64,000 bases of DNA from NCBI GenBank assembly GCA_900767955.1, contig CAAGBC010000046.1:27071-91070 (forward strand), given 5' to 3'. Shown piece after piece: positions 7,998-16,477 of this stretch. Origin of the DNA: Spirochaetia bacterium. GTDB lineage: Bacteria; Spirochaetota; Spirochaetia; Treponematales; Treponemataceae. A program made the position numbers and the translations under genes. Position 1 is the first letter of the stretch; each line of letters starts with the position of its first letter. The notes below the pieces were generated by a model that saw only the letters and a program-made list of their open reading frames with translations, made no database searches and was not told where the DNA came from.

Positions 7998-9902
7998 TTA
8001 AATTTTTATAAAATCTATAGCTTGTGTTGGAATATCAATATTTGCGCTTCTTACAGTTATTTCTTGATTTAACTGAATATCAGCAACGCCTTTTATTAAA
8101 GTTTGCATAGCAAGACAAGGAATCATAAAAATTCCATCAGTTCCTTTTTTTTCTATACAAATGGCATTACCTGTCCACTCTGGATTTTGAAGCAAGTAAA
8201 TTAATTTCCAATGTATTTCGCTGAATCTAGAAGCTTTTTTTGCAGCAATAGAAGCAGCATCACCTTGACTAATTCGCTCTAGCATTTCATCTTTATCAAG
8301 TAATTGTCTTCCATCTAAAAAACAACGAATTTGTTCATGAGCAACTAAATCACCATATCTACGCAAAGGGCTTGTAACTTGACTATACATTGCCAATCCC
8401 AATCCAGAATGCATTGCAGGAGTAATTCCAACACTTCGCTTGTGCATACATTTTAGCAATCTGAACTGACCAGCTAAACCTTCTTCTATATTATTTGGAA
8501 TTTCAGGAGCTTCTTGACTTACATAAGGAAACGGAATTCTATTTTTAAAAGCAAAATAAGCAGCACCTTCACCAGCTAAAAGCATCATTTCACAAATCAT
8601 TGCATCTGCTTCATATCTAATCAAAGGCTGAATATCAACTTTTTTTGTTTCTGAATCAACGCTAATATGAATTTCTGGCATATCAATCTGAACAGAACCT
8701 GATTTTTGTCTACGCAATATATTTTTTCTTGCAATTTCAAAAAAAGGTTTTAATTCTTCAGAATCTTTAAGTTCATCTGCTTTTTTATATGTTAATCGCT
8801 TTACATTAATCTTTGTTTTAAAGATATTACATTCTTCAATTGTATTTTCTTCTGTAAGTTTAATTCTGAATGATAAAGCGTTACTTTCTTCTTTTAGACC
8901 TAATGCATAATCTTCCAAAGCTGTTTCTGCAAGCATACGAGAAGCGCCTTCTGGAATATATAGCGTTGTTCCCCTATTTCTTGCAACTTTATCAATATTA
9001 CTATCAGGAGTTACATAAGAAGCTGGGTCTGCAATATGAACCCACAAATATGTTCCATCCCAAGAAATTGCATCATCAGGGTCTGTAGACCATTCATTAT
9101 CAATAGCATAAGCAATTGTAGGAATTTTTACACGCTCTTCCTCTGGAGGAGTTCCTAAACCTTCTGTAGCACTATTGGCAGAAAGTCCAAAACGAGAAGG
9201 ATACGGATTGCGAGTTATATCCCAAATTCCTGTTTCGATTAAAAGTTTATGAGCTTTTTCAACAGTTTGAGAAATTCCAACTGCTTCTAAAGTTTTAGAT
9301 TTATCTGTTTTTCCTAAAGCAAAAGCTTCAACTTCTACCATAAATTTAGCATCATCAGGTAAGTTTAATTGTTTTTGCTTTAATCTAGCTAAAAATTCAT
9401 TTCTGATTTCAGCTTCATGCTCTTTTTCGTAAAGTTTCTTTTGTTGAAGTTCTATTTCCTCTTGTGAACAAGGAATGAACTGAATAATTCCATTTTTTAA
9501 GGAATTTTCGTCTAGTGAAAATTCAAAAGATGCTAAGATATTTTTATAAATGAACCAAGTTTCATCACTTGTATATGAAGAACGCAATAAATCTGCCAAA
9601 TCGGAAAATAAAACTGGTTTATCTTTTGTTTCTTCATCAGAAATTAATAATTCATAAGTTTCTTTGATTTGGTCTTGAATTAGTGAATCTTCAAAAGAAA
9701 TTAACTTTTCAAGGGAAGAAACTTCCTTATTATGAAGTAAAATTATATCTTTATCTCTAACTTTTTGTTCATTATATTGTGCTGGCTTTCCTGTAGAAGT
9801 TGCAGGAACAGATTGGTATTTTATTATGATTTTATCACCATCAAAATCAGTTATAATTGCAGGCTGTTTTTTATAAAGTACAGGATTTTTTTTTGCTAAC
9901 AT
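7998..9902 (-). CDS. RNase II/R-family 3'-5' exoribonuclease (RNB domain)
   Basis: 634 aa. The RNB catalytic core begins near residue 260 and has the metal-binding aspartates in TDPDDAIS (about 273-280), then WVHIADPASYV and NRGTTLYIP; a conserved late motif is TSPLRRYGDLVAHEQ. A small N-terminal beta domain and a possible OB-like C-terminal segment flank it. It degrades single-stranded RNA from the 3' end. It is shorter than RNase R and lacks an obvious long S1 tail, so RNase II-like is safer than rnr. The second exonuclease in the window is pnp. Confidence 0.88.
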   Translation of the reverse strand: MLAKKNPVLYKKQPAIITDFDGDKIIIKYQSVPATSTGKPAQYNEQKVRDKDIILLHNKEVSSLEKLISFEDSLIQDQIKETYELLISDEETKDKPVLFSDLADLLRSSYTSDETWFIYKNILASFEFSLDENSLKNGIIQFIPCSQEEIELQQKKLYEKEHEAEIRNEFLARLKQKQLNLPDDAKFMVEVEAFALGKTDKSKTLEAVGISQTVEKAHKLLIETGIWDITRNPYPSRFGLSANSATEGLGTPPEEERVKIPTIAYAIDNEWSTDPDDAISWDGTYLWVHIADPASYVTPDSNIDKVARNRGTTLYIPEGASRMLAETALEDYALGLKEESNALSFRIKLTEENTIEECNIFKTKINVKRLTYKKADELKDSEELKPFFEIARKNILRRQKSGSVQIDMPEIHISVDSETKKVDIQPLIRYEADAMICEMMLLAGEGAAYFAFKNRIPFPYVSQEAPEIPNNIEEGLAGQFRLLKCMHKRSVGITPAMHSGLGLAMYSQVTSPLRRYGDLVAHEQIRCFLDGRQLLDKDEMLERISQGDAASIAAKKASRFSEIHWKLIYLLQNPEWTGNAICIEKKGTDGIFMIPCLAMQTLIKGVADIQLNQEITVRSANIDIPTQAIDFIKI

Positions 9903-9908
9903 ATTAAA

Positions 9909-9917
9909 AATATAACA
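9909..9917 (-). promoter_or_regulatory. extended -10 promoter of the RNB ribonuclease, leaderless arrangement
   Basis: Minus strand TGTTATATT (TG-N-TATATT) ends at 9909; the +1 position falls on the A of the ATG at 9902. Confidence 0.55.
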
Positions 9918-9929
9918 CAGTCATTAATA

Positions 9930-9972
9930 AAAAAAAAGAGCTATCGATATTTTTTATCAACAGCTCTCTTTA
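9930..9972 (-). terminator. terminator of icd
   Basis: Minus strand hairpin with arms AGAGCTGTTGATA / TATCGATAGCTCT (one G-T pair) followed by a run of T's. Confidence 0.88.
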
Positions 9973-9989
9973 ATATAAAGAAATTAAAA

Positions 9990-11186
9990 CTATAATCTGC
10001 TTCTGATTTCTTTTATGAATTCCCAACTATCAACAACTTTTGTTGCTTTTGGATTTGCGATACGAGCAATATCACCTGTCATAACGCCTTCTTCAATAGT
10101 TGTTAATGTAGCTTTTTCTAGTTTTTTTGCAAATTCAACAAGTTCTGGAGTATTATCAAGTTCTCCGCGTTTTGCTAAGGCACCTGTCCAAGCAAAAATT
10201 AATGCTACTGGGTTTGTAGAAGTTCTTTCACCTTTCTGGTAACGATAATAATGTTTTTGAACAGTTCCGTGACTTGCTTCAAATTCGTATTTTCCATCTG
10301 GACTTACAAGAACACTTGTCATCATAGCCAAACTTCCACAAGCAGAAGCAACCATATCACTCATTACATCGCCATCATAATTTTTACAAGCCCACATTAA
10401 GCCGCCTTCGTCTTTCATAATACGAGCAACACAATCGTCAATCAATGTGTAGAAATATTCGATTCCAGCTTCTTCAAATTTTGCTTTAAATTCTTTGTCG
10501 TAAACTTCTTGGAAAATAGCCTTAAAGTTTCCGTCATAAGTTTTACTAATTGTATCTTTTGCACCAAACCAAACAGAAACTTTTTGATCAAGAGCATAAG
10601 TAAAACAACAACGAGCAAAACTTTCGATAGAATTGTCTAAGTTATGAATTCCCTGAAGAATTCCAGGACCTTTCATATCCATAATTGTTTTACGGATTTC
10701 TGTTCCATCTTCACCTGTAAAAACAAGTTCTGCTTTTCCTGCACAAGGAGTTTTAATTTCACAGTTTTTATAAACATCACCATAAGCATGGCGACCAAGA
10801 ATAATAGGTTTTTTCCAGCAAGAAACAGTTCCTTGCACATTTTTTACAAAAATTGGTGTACGGAATACAGTTCCATCAAGTTCTGCACGAATAATTCCAT
10901 TTGGACTTGGAGTAAGCTGTTTTAAGTTGTATTCTTTTACACGAGCTGCATTTGATGTAATTGTTGCACATTTTACACCAACGCCAAGACGCTTAATTGC
11001 AGCAGCAGCTTCATAAGTAATTTTATCATCAGAATCATCACGATTTTTTAATCCCAAATCATAATATTCTGTCTGTAAATCAATATAAGGTGTAAGAAGT
11101 TCATCCTTAATCACCTGCCATAAAACACGAGTCATTTCGTCGCCATCAAGTTCGGCGATTTTATTTTTCATCTGAATTTTAGCCAT
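9990..11186 (-). CDS. icd: NADP-dependent isocitrate dehydrogenase (eukaryote-like type)
   Basis: 398 aa. Oxidatively decarboxylates isocitrate to 2-oxoglutarate with NADP+. The sequence is of the IDH1/IDH2-like homodimeric subfamily rather than the E. coli type: opening EMTRVLWQVIKDELL, the substrate loop TPSPNGIIRAELDGTVFR, metal-binding DDCVARIMK and YDGDVMSD, and the cofactor segment EASHGTVQKHY. No aconitase or citrate synthase lies nearby; the gene is transcribed alone, between a leaderless-type promoter and its own terminator. Confidence 0.95.
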   Translation of the reverse strand: MAKIQMKNKIAELDGDEMTRVLWQVIKDELLTPYIDLQTEYYDLGLKNRDDSDDKITYEAAAAIKRLGVGVKCATITSNAARVKEYNLKQLTPSPNGIIRAELDGTVFRTPIFVKNVQGTVSCWKKPIILGRHAYGDVYKNCEIKTPCAGKAELVFTGEDGTEIRKTIMDMKGPGILQGIHNLDNSIESFARCCFTYALDQKVSVWFGAKDTISKTYDGNFKAIFQEVYDKEFKAKFEEAGIEYFYTLIDDCVARIMKDEGGLMWACKNYDGDVMSDMVASACGSLAMMTSVLVSPDGKYEFEASHGTVQKHYYRYQKGERTSTNPVALIFAWTGALAKRGELDNTPELVEFAKKLEKATLTTIEEGVMTGDIARIANPKATKVVDSWEFIKEIRSRL

Positions 11187-11194
11187 AATTCAAA

Positions 11195-11223
11195 ATTATA
11201 GCGTATTAGAGAAAACTAGTCGA
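11195..11223 (-). promoter_or_regulatory. icd promoter, leaderless arrangement
   Basis: Minus strand: -35 TCGACT (11218-11223, overlapping the end of murI), 17-bp spacer, -10 TATAAT (11195-11200). Start near 11188, giving a leader of about two bases before the ATG at 11186. Confidence 0.55.
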
Positions 11224-12022
11224 TATAGCCACCAAATGTTATACCGATATTCTGGCAAAAATTTGAATAAGTATTAAAATCATTTGATTGAGTAAAACCA
11301 GAAACAAAAAGCAAAGGTTTGTTTTGATTTTTAGAAGCTAAATCATTTAAATTATTTAATCCAACAGCCAAGGCTCTTTTTACAACGCCTTCCCGGGAAT
11401 CTATTACTTTTATTTGAGAGCCTGCAACTTTTTGTATATAATCAGCCATATTCAAAAAATGAGTACACGCCAAAACTATTACATCACAATTTTTATCCCT
11501 AAAGAAATTTACAGCAGGCTTAACAGCTTCAAGGCGTTCTTCTTCAGTTGCTTGAAAAAACTTATGTTCAATAAAAGAAATTAATTCAGGGTCACCTCGT
11601 GAAATTATTGAACAATCAAAAGCAAATTGACTTTGCAATTTTTTTGTATATGGATGATTTACAGTTGCATTAGTTGCTAATAAACCAATTTTTTTTGTTT
11701 TTGAAATAGTTGCTGCAGGTTTTATGGCAGGAACAGTTCCCACAAAAGGAACATTAGGAAAACGCTTTCGTAATTCTTCCAACGCAGTTACAGAAATTGT
11801 ATTACATGCAAGAACAATTGCACCTGGATTCCATTTTTCTATAATTTTTTGAGTAGCGATTGTTGCATTTTCAATTATTTGTTCTGAAGATTTTTGTCCA
11901 TAAGGAAAATTTTTTGTATCGGCGTAATAAATACAATTTACATTCTGCTGTTTTTCCTGAAGGAATAATAAATAAGGAATTCCACCTATTCCAGAATCAA
12001 GAAAAGCAAAATCTACAGACAT
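11216..12022 (-). CDS. murI: glutamate racemase
   Basis: 268 aa. Makes D-glutamate for peptidoglycan. The two catalytic cysteines are visible in ACNT (about residue 72) and ACTH (about residue 183), with DSGIGG at the N-terminus and the GTVPAIKPA segment. The ATG lies inside the 3' end of the upstream zinc-binding gene (10-bp overlap), so translation is probably coupled. Confidence 0.94.
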   Translation of the reverse strand: MSVDFAFLDSGIGGIPYLLFLQEKQQNVNCIYYADTKNFPYGQKSSEQIIENATIATQKIIEKWNPGAIVLACNTISVTALEELRKRFPNVPFVGTVPAIKPAATISKTKKIGLLATNATVNHPYTKKLQSQFAFDCSIISRGDPELISFIEHKFFQATEEERLEAVKPAVNFFRDKNCDVIVLACTHFLNMADYIQKVAGSQIKVIDSREGVVKRALAVGLNNLNDLASKNQNKPLLFVSGFTQSNDFNTYSNFCQNIGITFGGYID

Positions 12023-12303
12023 ACAATTCCTCCAAACAAACTGTTAAATGCATCTTTTGCTTTTTGCGCTTTATCTTGTTTGTCTGATGGAGAAAAAAAT
12101 TGCATTGGTGAAAAATAATCACAAAAATTTCTTGATTCTTTATCGGAAACAAAATCTTCTATAGTTTCTTTACATTCATAATGACTATTTGGAGAATAAA
12201 ATTTACAATTTTTGCAACTGTGTAAATCTGCACCACAACTACATTCTGAATCTCTATAAATTTTTACTGAAACATCGATTTCTTTTCCGCATTTCCAACA
12301 CAT
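12013..12303 (-). CDS. small cysteine-rich zinc-binding protein
   Basis: 96 aa. Contains repeated Cys pairs: CWKCGKE at the N-terminus, then C-S-C, C-x2-C (SCKNCKFY) and single cysteines further on, enough for one or two zinc sites. The last third is a short acidic/lysine-rich tail (DKQDKAQKAKDAF). I recognise no named family. It overlaps murI by 10 bp and has its own ribosome site (AGGAAC), so it is the first gene of a two-gene unit. Confidence 0.65.
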   Translation of the reverse strand: MCWKCGKEIDVSVKIYRDSECSCGADLHSCKNCKFYSPNSHYECKETIEDFVSDKESRNFCDYFSPMQFFSPSDKQDKAQKAKDAFNSLFGGIVCL

Positions 12304-12351
12304 ATTTTGTTCCTATTTGTAGAATTATTTTACTTATATAATAATAATCAT

Positions 12352-12380
12352 TTGACTAAATAAGAGCAATACTTTAACAT
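12352..12380 (+). promoter_or_regulatory. promoter of the pentapeptide-repeat gene, leaderless arrangement
   Basis: -35 TTGACT (12352-12357), 17-bp spacer, -10 TAACAT (12375-12380). The +1 position coincides with the A of the ATG at 12387. Confidence 0.6.
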
Positions 12381-12386
12381 TAAGGT

Positions 12387-13061
12387 ATGTTTTCGTTAAA
12401 TAAATGTCTTGTTCACACTTGCAACAATTTAGCACTTTCTACTTTTGATGAAAATGGCAATATCACAAATGAAAAAAATTATTGCCTTTCTCATATTCCA
12501 AATCCAAGTAAAATCCAAAGTGAAATTTACAATTATATAAAAACTCACGATAAGATTATTGGATTAAACACAGTTGGAATGACATTTACAGACATTGATT
12601 TAACTGATAAAAAATTTTACGGATGTGACTTTACATATTGTACATTTACAAATCTTCAATCATTAAATTTCAGAAGCAGAATGAGTATTTTTGATTTTGC
12701 AGTTTTCAATGGTTGCAATCTAATTAAATCAAATATTCAATTTTCTTCATTTGCTGGTTGTGAATTTTCACATACACTTTTTACAAACAGCGATTTAGTT
12801 CAAAACAATTTTAATGGAATTACATCATTTCAATCATCTTTTGATAAATCAGACTTATACAATTCACGCTTTATTAAAGCAAAACTAATAAATACTTCTT
12901 TTAGAGATTGCAATTTAAAAAAGACAATTTTTTCTAGCACCGAATTAGAAAATACTTCATTTAAAATGTCAAATACAAGAGAAGCTATTTTTGATAAAAA
13001 TCAAGATGCTTTATTTTTTAATGACGATTCTGAGAAAACTATCAACAGTGAGGATAATTAA
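12387..13061 (+). CDS. pentapeptide-repeat-like protein
   Basis: 224 aa. From about residue 65 the sequence repeats a five-residue pattern with central F/L and flanking small or polar residues (DLTDKKFYGCDFTYCTF, then NLIKSNIQFSSFAGCEF), the signature of a quadrilateral right-handed beta-helix. The first 60 residues hold a CxHTC and a CLSH motif that could bind a metal. Function cannot be deduced; some relatives mimic DNA. It is 2 bp upstream of the metallo-hydrolase gene and co-transcribed with it. Confidence 0.75.
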   Translation: MFSLNKCLVHTCNNLALSTFDENGNITNEKNYCLSHIPNPSKIQSEIYNYIKTHDKIIGLNTVGMTFTDIDLTDKKFYGCDFTYCTFTNLQSLNFRSRMSIFDFAVFNGCNLIKSNIQFSSFAGCEFSHTLFTNSDLVQNNFNGITSFQSSFDKSDLYNSRFIKAKLINTSFRDCNLKKTIFSSTELENTSFKMSNTREAIFDKNQDALFFNDDSEKTINSEDN

Positions 13062-13063
13062 AA

Positions 13064-13642
13064 ATGAAAGTATACTTTCATCTTAATTTAAATGGATTCT
13101 CAAATAGTTACATTGTTGTAAATGAAAAAACAAATGAAGTTATTCTTATTGATCCTGGTCAAATTACAGAAAGAATTATTGAACAAATCGAAGGAAATAA
13201 TTACAAACTTGTTGCTGTTTTAATCACACACAACCACGAAAGCCATGTAAATGGACTAAAAACAATAAGAAAAATTTATTCCCCAAAAATCTACAGCGCA
13301 GAATGGGATATTTCAAAACAAAACTCAACTATCATTACTGGTGACGGAAAATTAAGAATCGCAGGTTTTACAATTAAATATTTTTCATTACCTGGACATA
13401 CAACAGATTCAATGATTTACAAAATCGGAAACATAATTTTTACAGGTGATACACTTTCTGCAGGAAAATTAGGAAGCACAAACAGTAGTTATTCAGAACA
13501 TATTTTAAAAGCAAATATCGAACAAAAAATAATGTCCCAGCAAGAAAGCACAATTCTAATGCCAGGACATGGACCTCCAACTTCTGTAAAAGCTGAAAAA
13601 TTATTTAATATGGAAATTAGAAAAAAATTACCTACTAATTAA
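13064..13642 (+). CDS. metallo-beta-lactamase-fold hydrolase with altered metal motif
   Basis: 192 aa, size and order of a glyoxalase II-like hydrolase: VNEKTNEVILIDPG strand pair, metal motif, then PGHTTDSMIY, FTGDTL and MPGHGPPT. The metal motif reads THNHESHVNG, so the usual HxHxDH is HxHxSH: the aspartate that binds the second metal is serine. All later ligands (H of PGHT, D of GDTL, H of PGHG) are kept. Activity may be mono-metal or changed. The 3' end overlaps the convergent gene by 15 bp. Confidence 0.82.
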   Translation: MKVYFHLNLNGFSNSYIVVNEKTNEVILIDPGQITERIIEQIEGNNYKLVAVLITHNHESHVNGLKTIRKIYSPKIYSAEWDISKQNSTIITGDGKLRIAGFTIKYFSLPGHTTDSMIYKIGNIIFTGDTLSAGKLGSTNSSYSEHILKANIEQKIMSQQESTILMPGHGPPTSVKAEKLFNMEIRKKLPTN

Positions 13643-15478
13643 AGAAACTCTTCCGCAAGCCAAGCCCCATCTGTCAAAAGCATAAGAATCAAACACTTTT
13701 GCTGCATCTTCAAAAGTAATTCCTTTTGAGTTTCTTATATATTCAGACAATTCAGGCATTGCTGTAAATACAGAACCTCTATTTGATAAATGAACAAAAT
13801 ATGAAGCAACGCGGCTTAATGGTTGTTGCATGATATAAGCCATGAATTCATTGTGCATTAAATACAAATCGGAAGAATCATAATTTAAATTTGGTTGAGA
13901 ATTCCAAAAGCCTACAATAAAATCAAGAGATTTTTGGTCTATTGTATAATAAATTGCTGCCGTTGTATTTCTAAAATCTTCATCCAAGAAGAAAATTCCG
14001 TGCCAACTTTCATGAGCAATAAAAGAATATCGTAACCATTCTTGAGATTCTTGTGAAATAGAAATAACAGCCCCACGCCCTTCTTTATATCCATTTCCAT
14101 CTGGAACAATAACACCATTATGAACTAATATTTCTTCTAGCAAATGTTCTTTTTCTGTAAGTTTTACATTAACTTGTTTTGTTTTAGTAAAAAATTCAGC
14201 CAAAGATTTTGCACTGTAATCATGTGCGTTATAACCATGCATATCGCCTAATTCTTCATCAGAAAGAATGCGACCTCTATAGCCTGCTTTTTCAACAAAA
14301 AATGCCAACCGTCTAAAAAAATCACGCTGAACTTTATAATCTTTTGTATCAAAAAATAAAACACCTTCAAAACGATTCCATTCATAAAGTTCATATTCAG
14401 GAGTACGCCATTTAGACATTTTATTTCCTAAAACAAGGCCAGGATCAGTTTTTAAAGGCTTAATTACTTTTGAAGCACTTTCTGGAATTAAGTCCTTTGA
14501 GTTTTCAAACATAAGTAATTTTGTTACTAAATCAGCTTTTTGAGTAAATTCATATAAGCCAAAAGGATTTTTTAATGTTGAACATTGAATAATGTAATCA
14601 ACAACATCTTTTGTTCTATAAATAGTAAGAGCTTCTCCAGCTACATTTAATTTTACAAAAAGTTGCTTTGAAGGAGTTCCGTAGTCTTCTGCATATAAAC
14701 AACCAACATCAATAAATGGCAAAACAGAATATGTGGAATTTTGGGAAGAAAACACCATTGACGCACCAGAAAAATCAAATGCTTTATCGTAAAAATTAAA
14801 TTTTCCGCCATTAGGAGCCATTCCAACAAAAGGAATTGTATTTGAATAATCATATCCTACTTTTGCTTTTTGAAGGAATACATCATAAATTTCTATTGGA
14901 TAAGCAGAATAAACAAAAAATCCAACAGGAAGTTCTTCTTTAGTTAGATTTTTTTCAATCGCAAAACCAGAATCAAAATAAACAGTTTTATTATCTAATA
15001 TACTAGATAAATTAGAAGTAAATAAAACTCTTTGGGAAATATCGTTATTCAGTTTTCCTTTTTTATCAAAATCTGATGAATATAAATATCCCCAAGAAAA
15101 TGTATTTTCCACAGATTTTTTTAAATCAAGTTTTTTACCAGCACCTTTTACACCAATTCTTAATATAATGCTTAATGACTTTTCATTTTCGTATAAATCA
15201 TAAAGAACTTCTTTTTGTTTCTCTGTGAATTCATAAAAAGCATAACCAGTTTTAGTAATTTTTCCTTTTTTTGCATTAGAATTCAAACCATAAACTCTAG
15301 ATGGTTTTTCTTCAGAATTTTCAACGACAAATTCTGATGGTGAATATTGTTTGGAAGAAAATTTTACAACAGCAAAAACAATATCGAATAACAAAATTGC
15401 AGAAAGTATAATCAAAACAATTTTTTGTTTTTTTTCTAACTTATAAAAAAAATTAAACAAGGGAAAATTCATTTTCAT
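13628..15478 (-). CDS. membrane-anchored HExxH metallopeptidase-like protein
   Basis: 616 aa. A basic N-terminus is followed by one transmembrane helix (about residues 18-38), so the bulk is probably outside the cytoplasmic membrane. Near residue 480 it has FIAHESWHGIFF, an HExxH zinc-peptidase signature set in a hydrophobic helix, and a few acidic residues after it (FLDED) that could supply the third ligand. The preceding 400 residues look beta-rich and match no family I know. An ATG two codons downstream (15472) is also possible. It is divergent from the gene at 15524. Confidence 0.65.
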   Translation of the reverse strand: MKMNFPLFNFFYKLEKKQKIVLIILSAILLFDIVFAVVKFSSKQYSPSEFVVENSEEKPSRVYGLNSNAKKGKITKTGYAFYEFTEKQKEVLYDLYENEKSLSIILRIGVKGAGKKLDLKKSVENTFSWGYLYSSDFDKKGKLNNDISQRVLFTSNLSSILDNKTVYFDSGFAIEKNLTKEELPVGFFVYSAYPIEIYDVFLQKAKVGYDYSNTIPFVGMAPNGGKFNFYDKAFDFSGASMVFSSQNSTYSVLPFIDVGCLYAEDYGTPSKQLFVKLNVAGEALTIYRTKDVVDYIIQCSTLKNPFGLYEFTQKADLVTKLLMFENSKDLIPESASKVIKPLKTDPGLVLGNKMSKWRTPEYELYEWNRFEGVLFFDTKDYKVQRDFFRRLAFFVEKAGYRGRILSDEELGDMHGYNAHDYSAKSLAEFFTKTKQVNVKLTEKEHLLEEILVHNGVIVPDGNGYKEGRGAVISISQESQEWLRYSFIAHESWHGIFFLDEDFRNTTAAIYYTIDQKSLDFIVGFWNSQPNLNYDSSDLYLMHNEFMAYIMQQPLSRVASYFVHLSNRGSVFTAMPELSEYIRNSKGITFEDAAKVFDSYAFDRWGLACGRVSLISR

Positions 15479-15508
15479 AATTTTATACTACATTGTTTTA
15501 TAAAAAAA

Positions 15509-15517
15509 TGCTATATT
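15509..15517 (+). promoter_or_regulatory. extended -10 promoter, leaderless arrangement
   Basis: TGCTATATT (TG-N-TATATT) ends at 15517; +1 falls on the A of the ATG at 15524. Confidence 0.5.
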
Positions 15518-15523
15518 AACAGT

Positions 15524-15964
15524 ATGAACACAGCGTTATTGTTACATTCCACAGAAGAATTAGAATTATGCAAAATGCAAAAAAGAATTATAAAAACTCT
15601 AAAAACAAACGATATTGATTCTTATCCGCATTTTCCGTTGCAAATTCCATTAACAAATGCGATATTCAATTCTCATACAATAAAAGAAATCAAAAGTAAT
15701 ATTTCACAAATAAAAATCTTAAATCCGCAATACAAAAACAAATGGATTTATTTTCCAATTGAAATAAAATTAAAAACAAATTTAACAATAACTGAAGAAT
15801 TAAAAATTGCACATACTAAAAACGATATAACAAATTTTACAATTTTTGAACAACTGTTTAAAATTAAAAATCCACTAAAGTGTCGTGTTTTCAAAATTGC
15901 AAACATTTCATTTAGCGGATTTTCATGGACTTTATCTAATGAACAATGGATAAAGGCAAAATAA
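15524..15964 (+). CDS. hypothetical protein
   Basis: 146 aa, no family recognised. It is soluble, rich in Lys, Asn and Ile, without signal peptide or membrane helix. The ATG directly follows a good extended -10, which supports it being expressed. It ends one base before the convergent ilvN stop codon, with no room for a terminator between them. Confidence 0.5.
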   Translation: MNTALLLHSTEELELCKMQKRIIKTLKTNDIDSYPHFPLQIPLTNAIFNSHTIKEIKSNISQIKILNPQYKNKWIYFPIEIKLKTNLTITEELKIAHTKNDITNFTIFEQLFKIKNPLKCRVFKIANISFSGFSWTLSNEQWIKAK

Positions 15965-15965
15965 T

Positions 15966-16454
15966 TTACATTACAATATCACCACGATCCATAGCAGTTA
16001 GACCAGTTTTTACATATTCAAGAATTCCAAATGGTTCAAGAAGACAAATCAAACTTGCAATTTTTTCTTCACTACCAGTAGCTTCTACAATTACTGAATC
16101 TACAGAAACATCAACAATGTGAGCTCTGTAAATATCGCAAGTACCAATAATAATTGCTCTTTTTTCACCAGAAGCTTTTACTTTTATTAAAGCCATTTCT
16201 CTTTGACAAGTTGCACTATGTTCACAATGTTTAATAGAAATAACTTCTACAAGTTTTGATAATTGTTTTTCAATTTGATCTAAAGTATGCTCATCGCCTT
16301 TTACAACAATAGTCATTCTTGACTGACCAGGATTATTTGTTTCACATACAGTAAGAGAATCAATATTGTATCCTCTACGACTAAACAAACCTGATACACG
16401 ACTCAAAACACCAGCGTGATTTTCAACTAAAACAGATAAAACAAATTTTTCCAT
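15966..16454 (-). CDS. ilvN: acetolactate synthase small (regulatory) subunit
   Basis: 162 aa, usual family length. The N-terminal ACT domain (VLVENHAGVLSRVSGLFSRRGYNIDSL) binds valine and controls the catalytic large subunit in branched-chain amino acid synthesis. The C-terminal half (ALIKV to FGILEYVKTG) is the activation domain. The large subunit is not adjacent, which is unusual because ilvB and ilvN normally sit side by side. It follows the DAHP synthase fusion by 23 bp and has a strong AAAGGAGG site. Confidence 0.94.
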   Translation of the reverse strand: MEKFVLSVLVENHAGVLSRVSGLFSRRGYNIDSLTVCETNNPGQSRMTIVVKGDEHTLDQIEKQLSKLVEVISIKHCEHSATCQREMALIKVKASGEKRAIIIGTCDIYRAHIVDVSVDSVIVEATGSEEKIASLICLLEPFGILEYVKTGLTAMDRGDIVM

Positions 16455-16477
16455 AAGACAATGCCTCCTTTATTATA

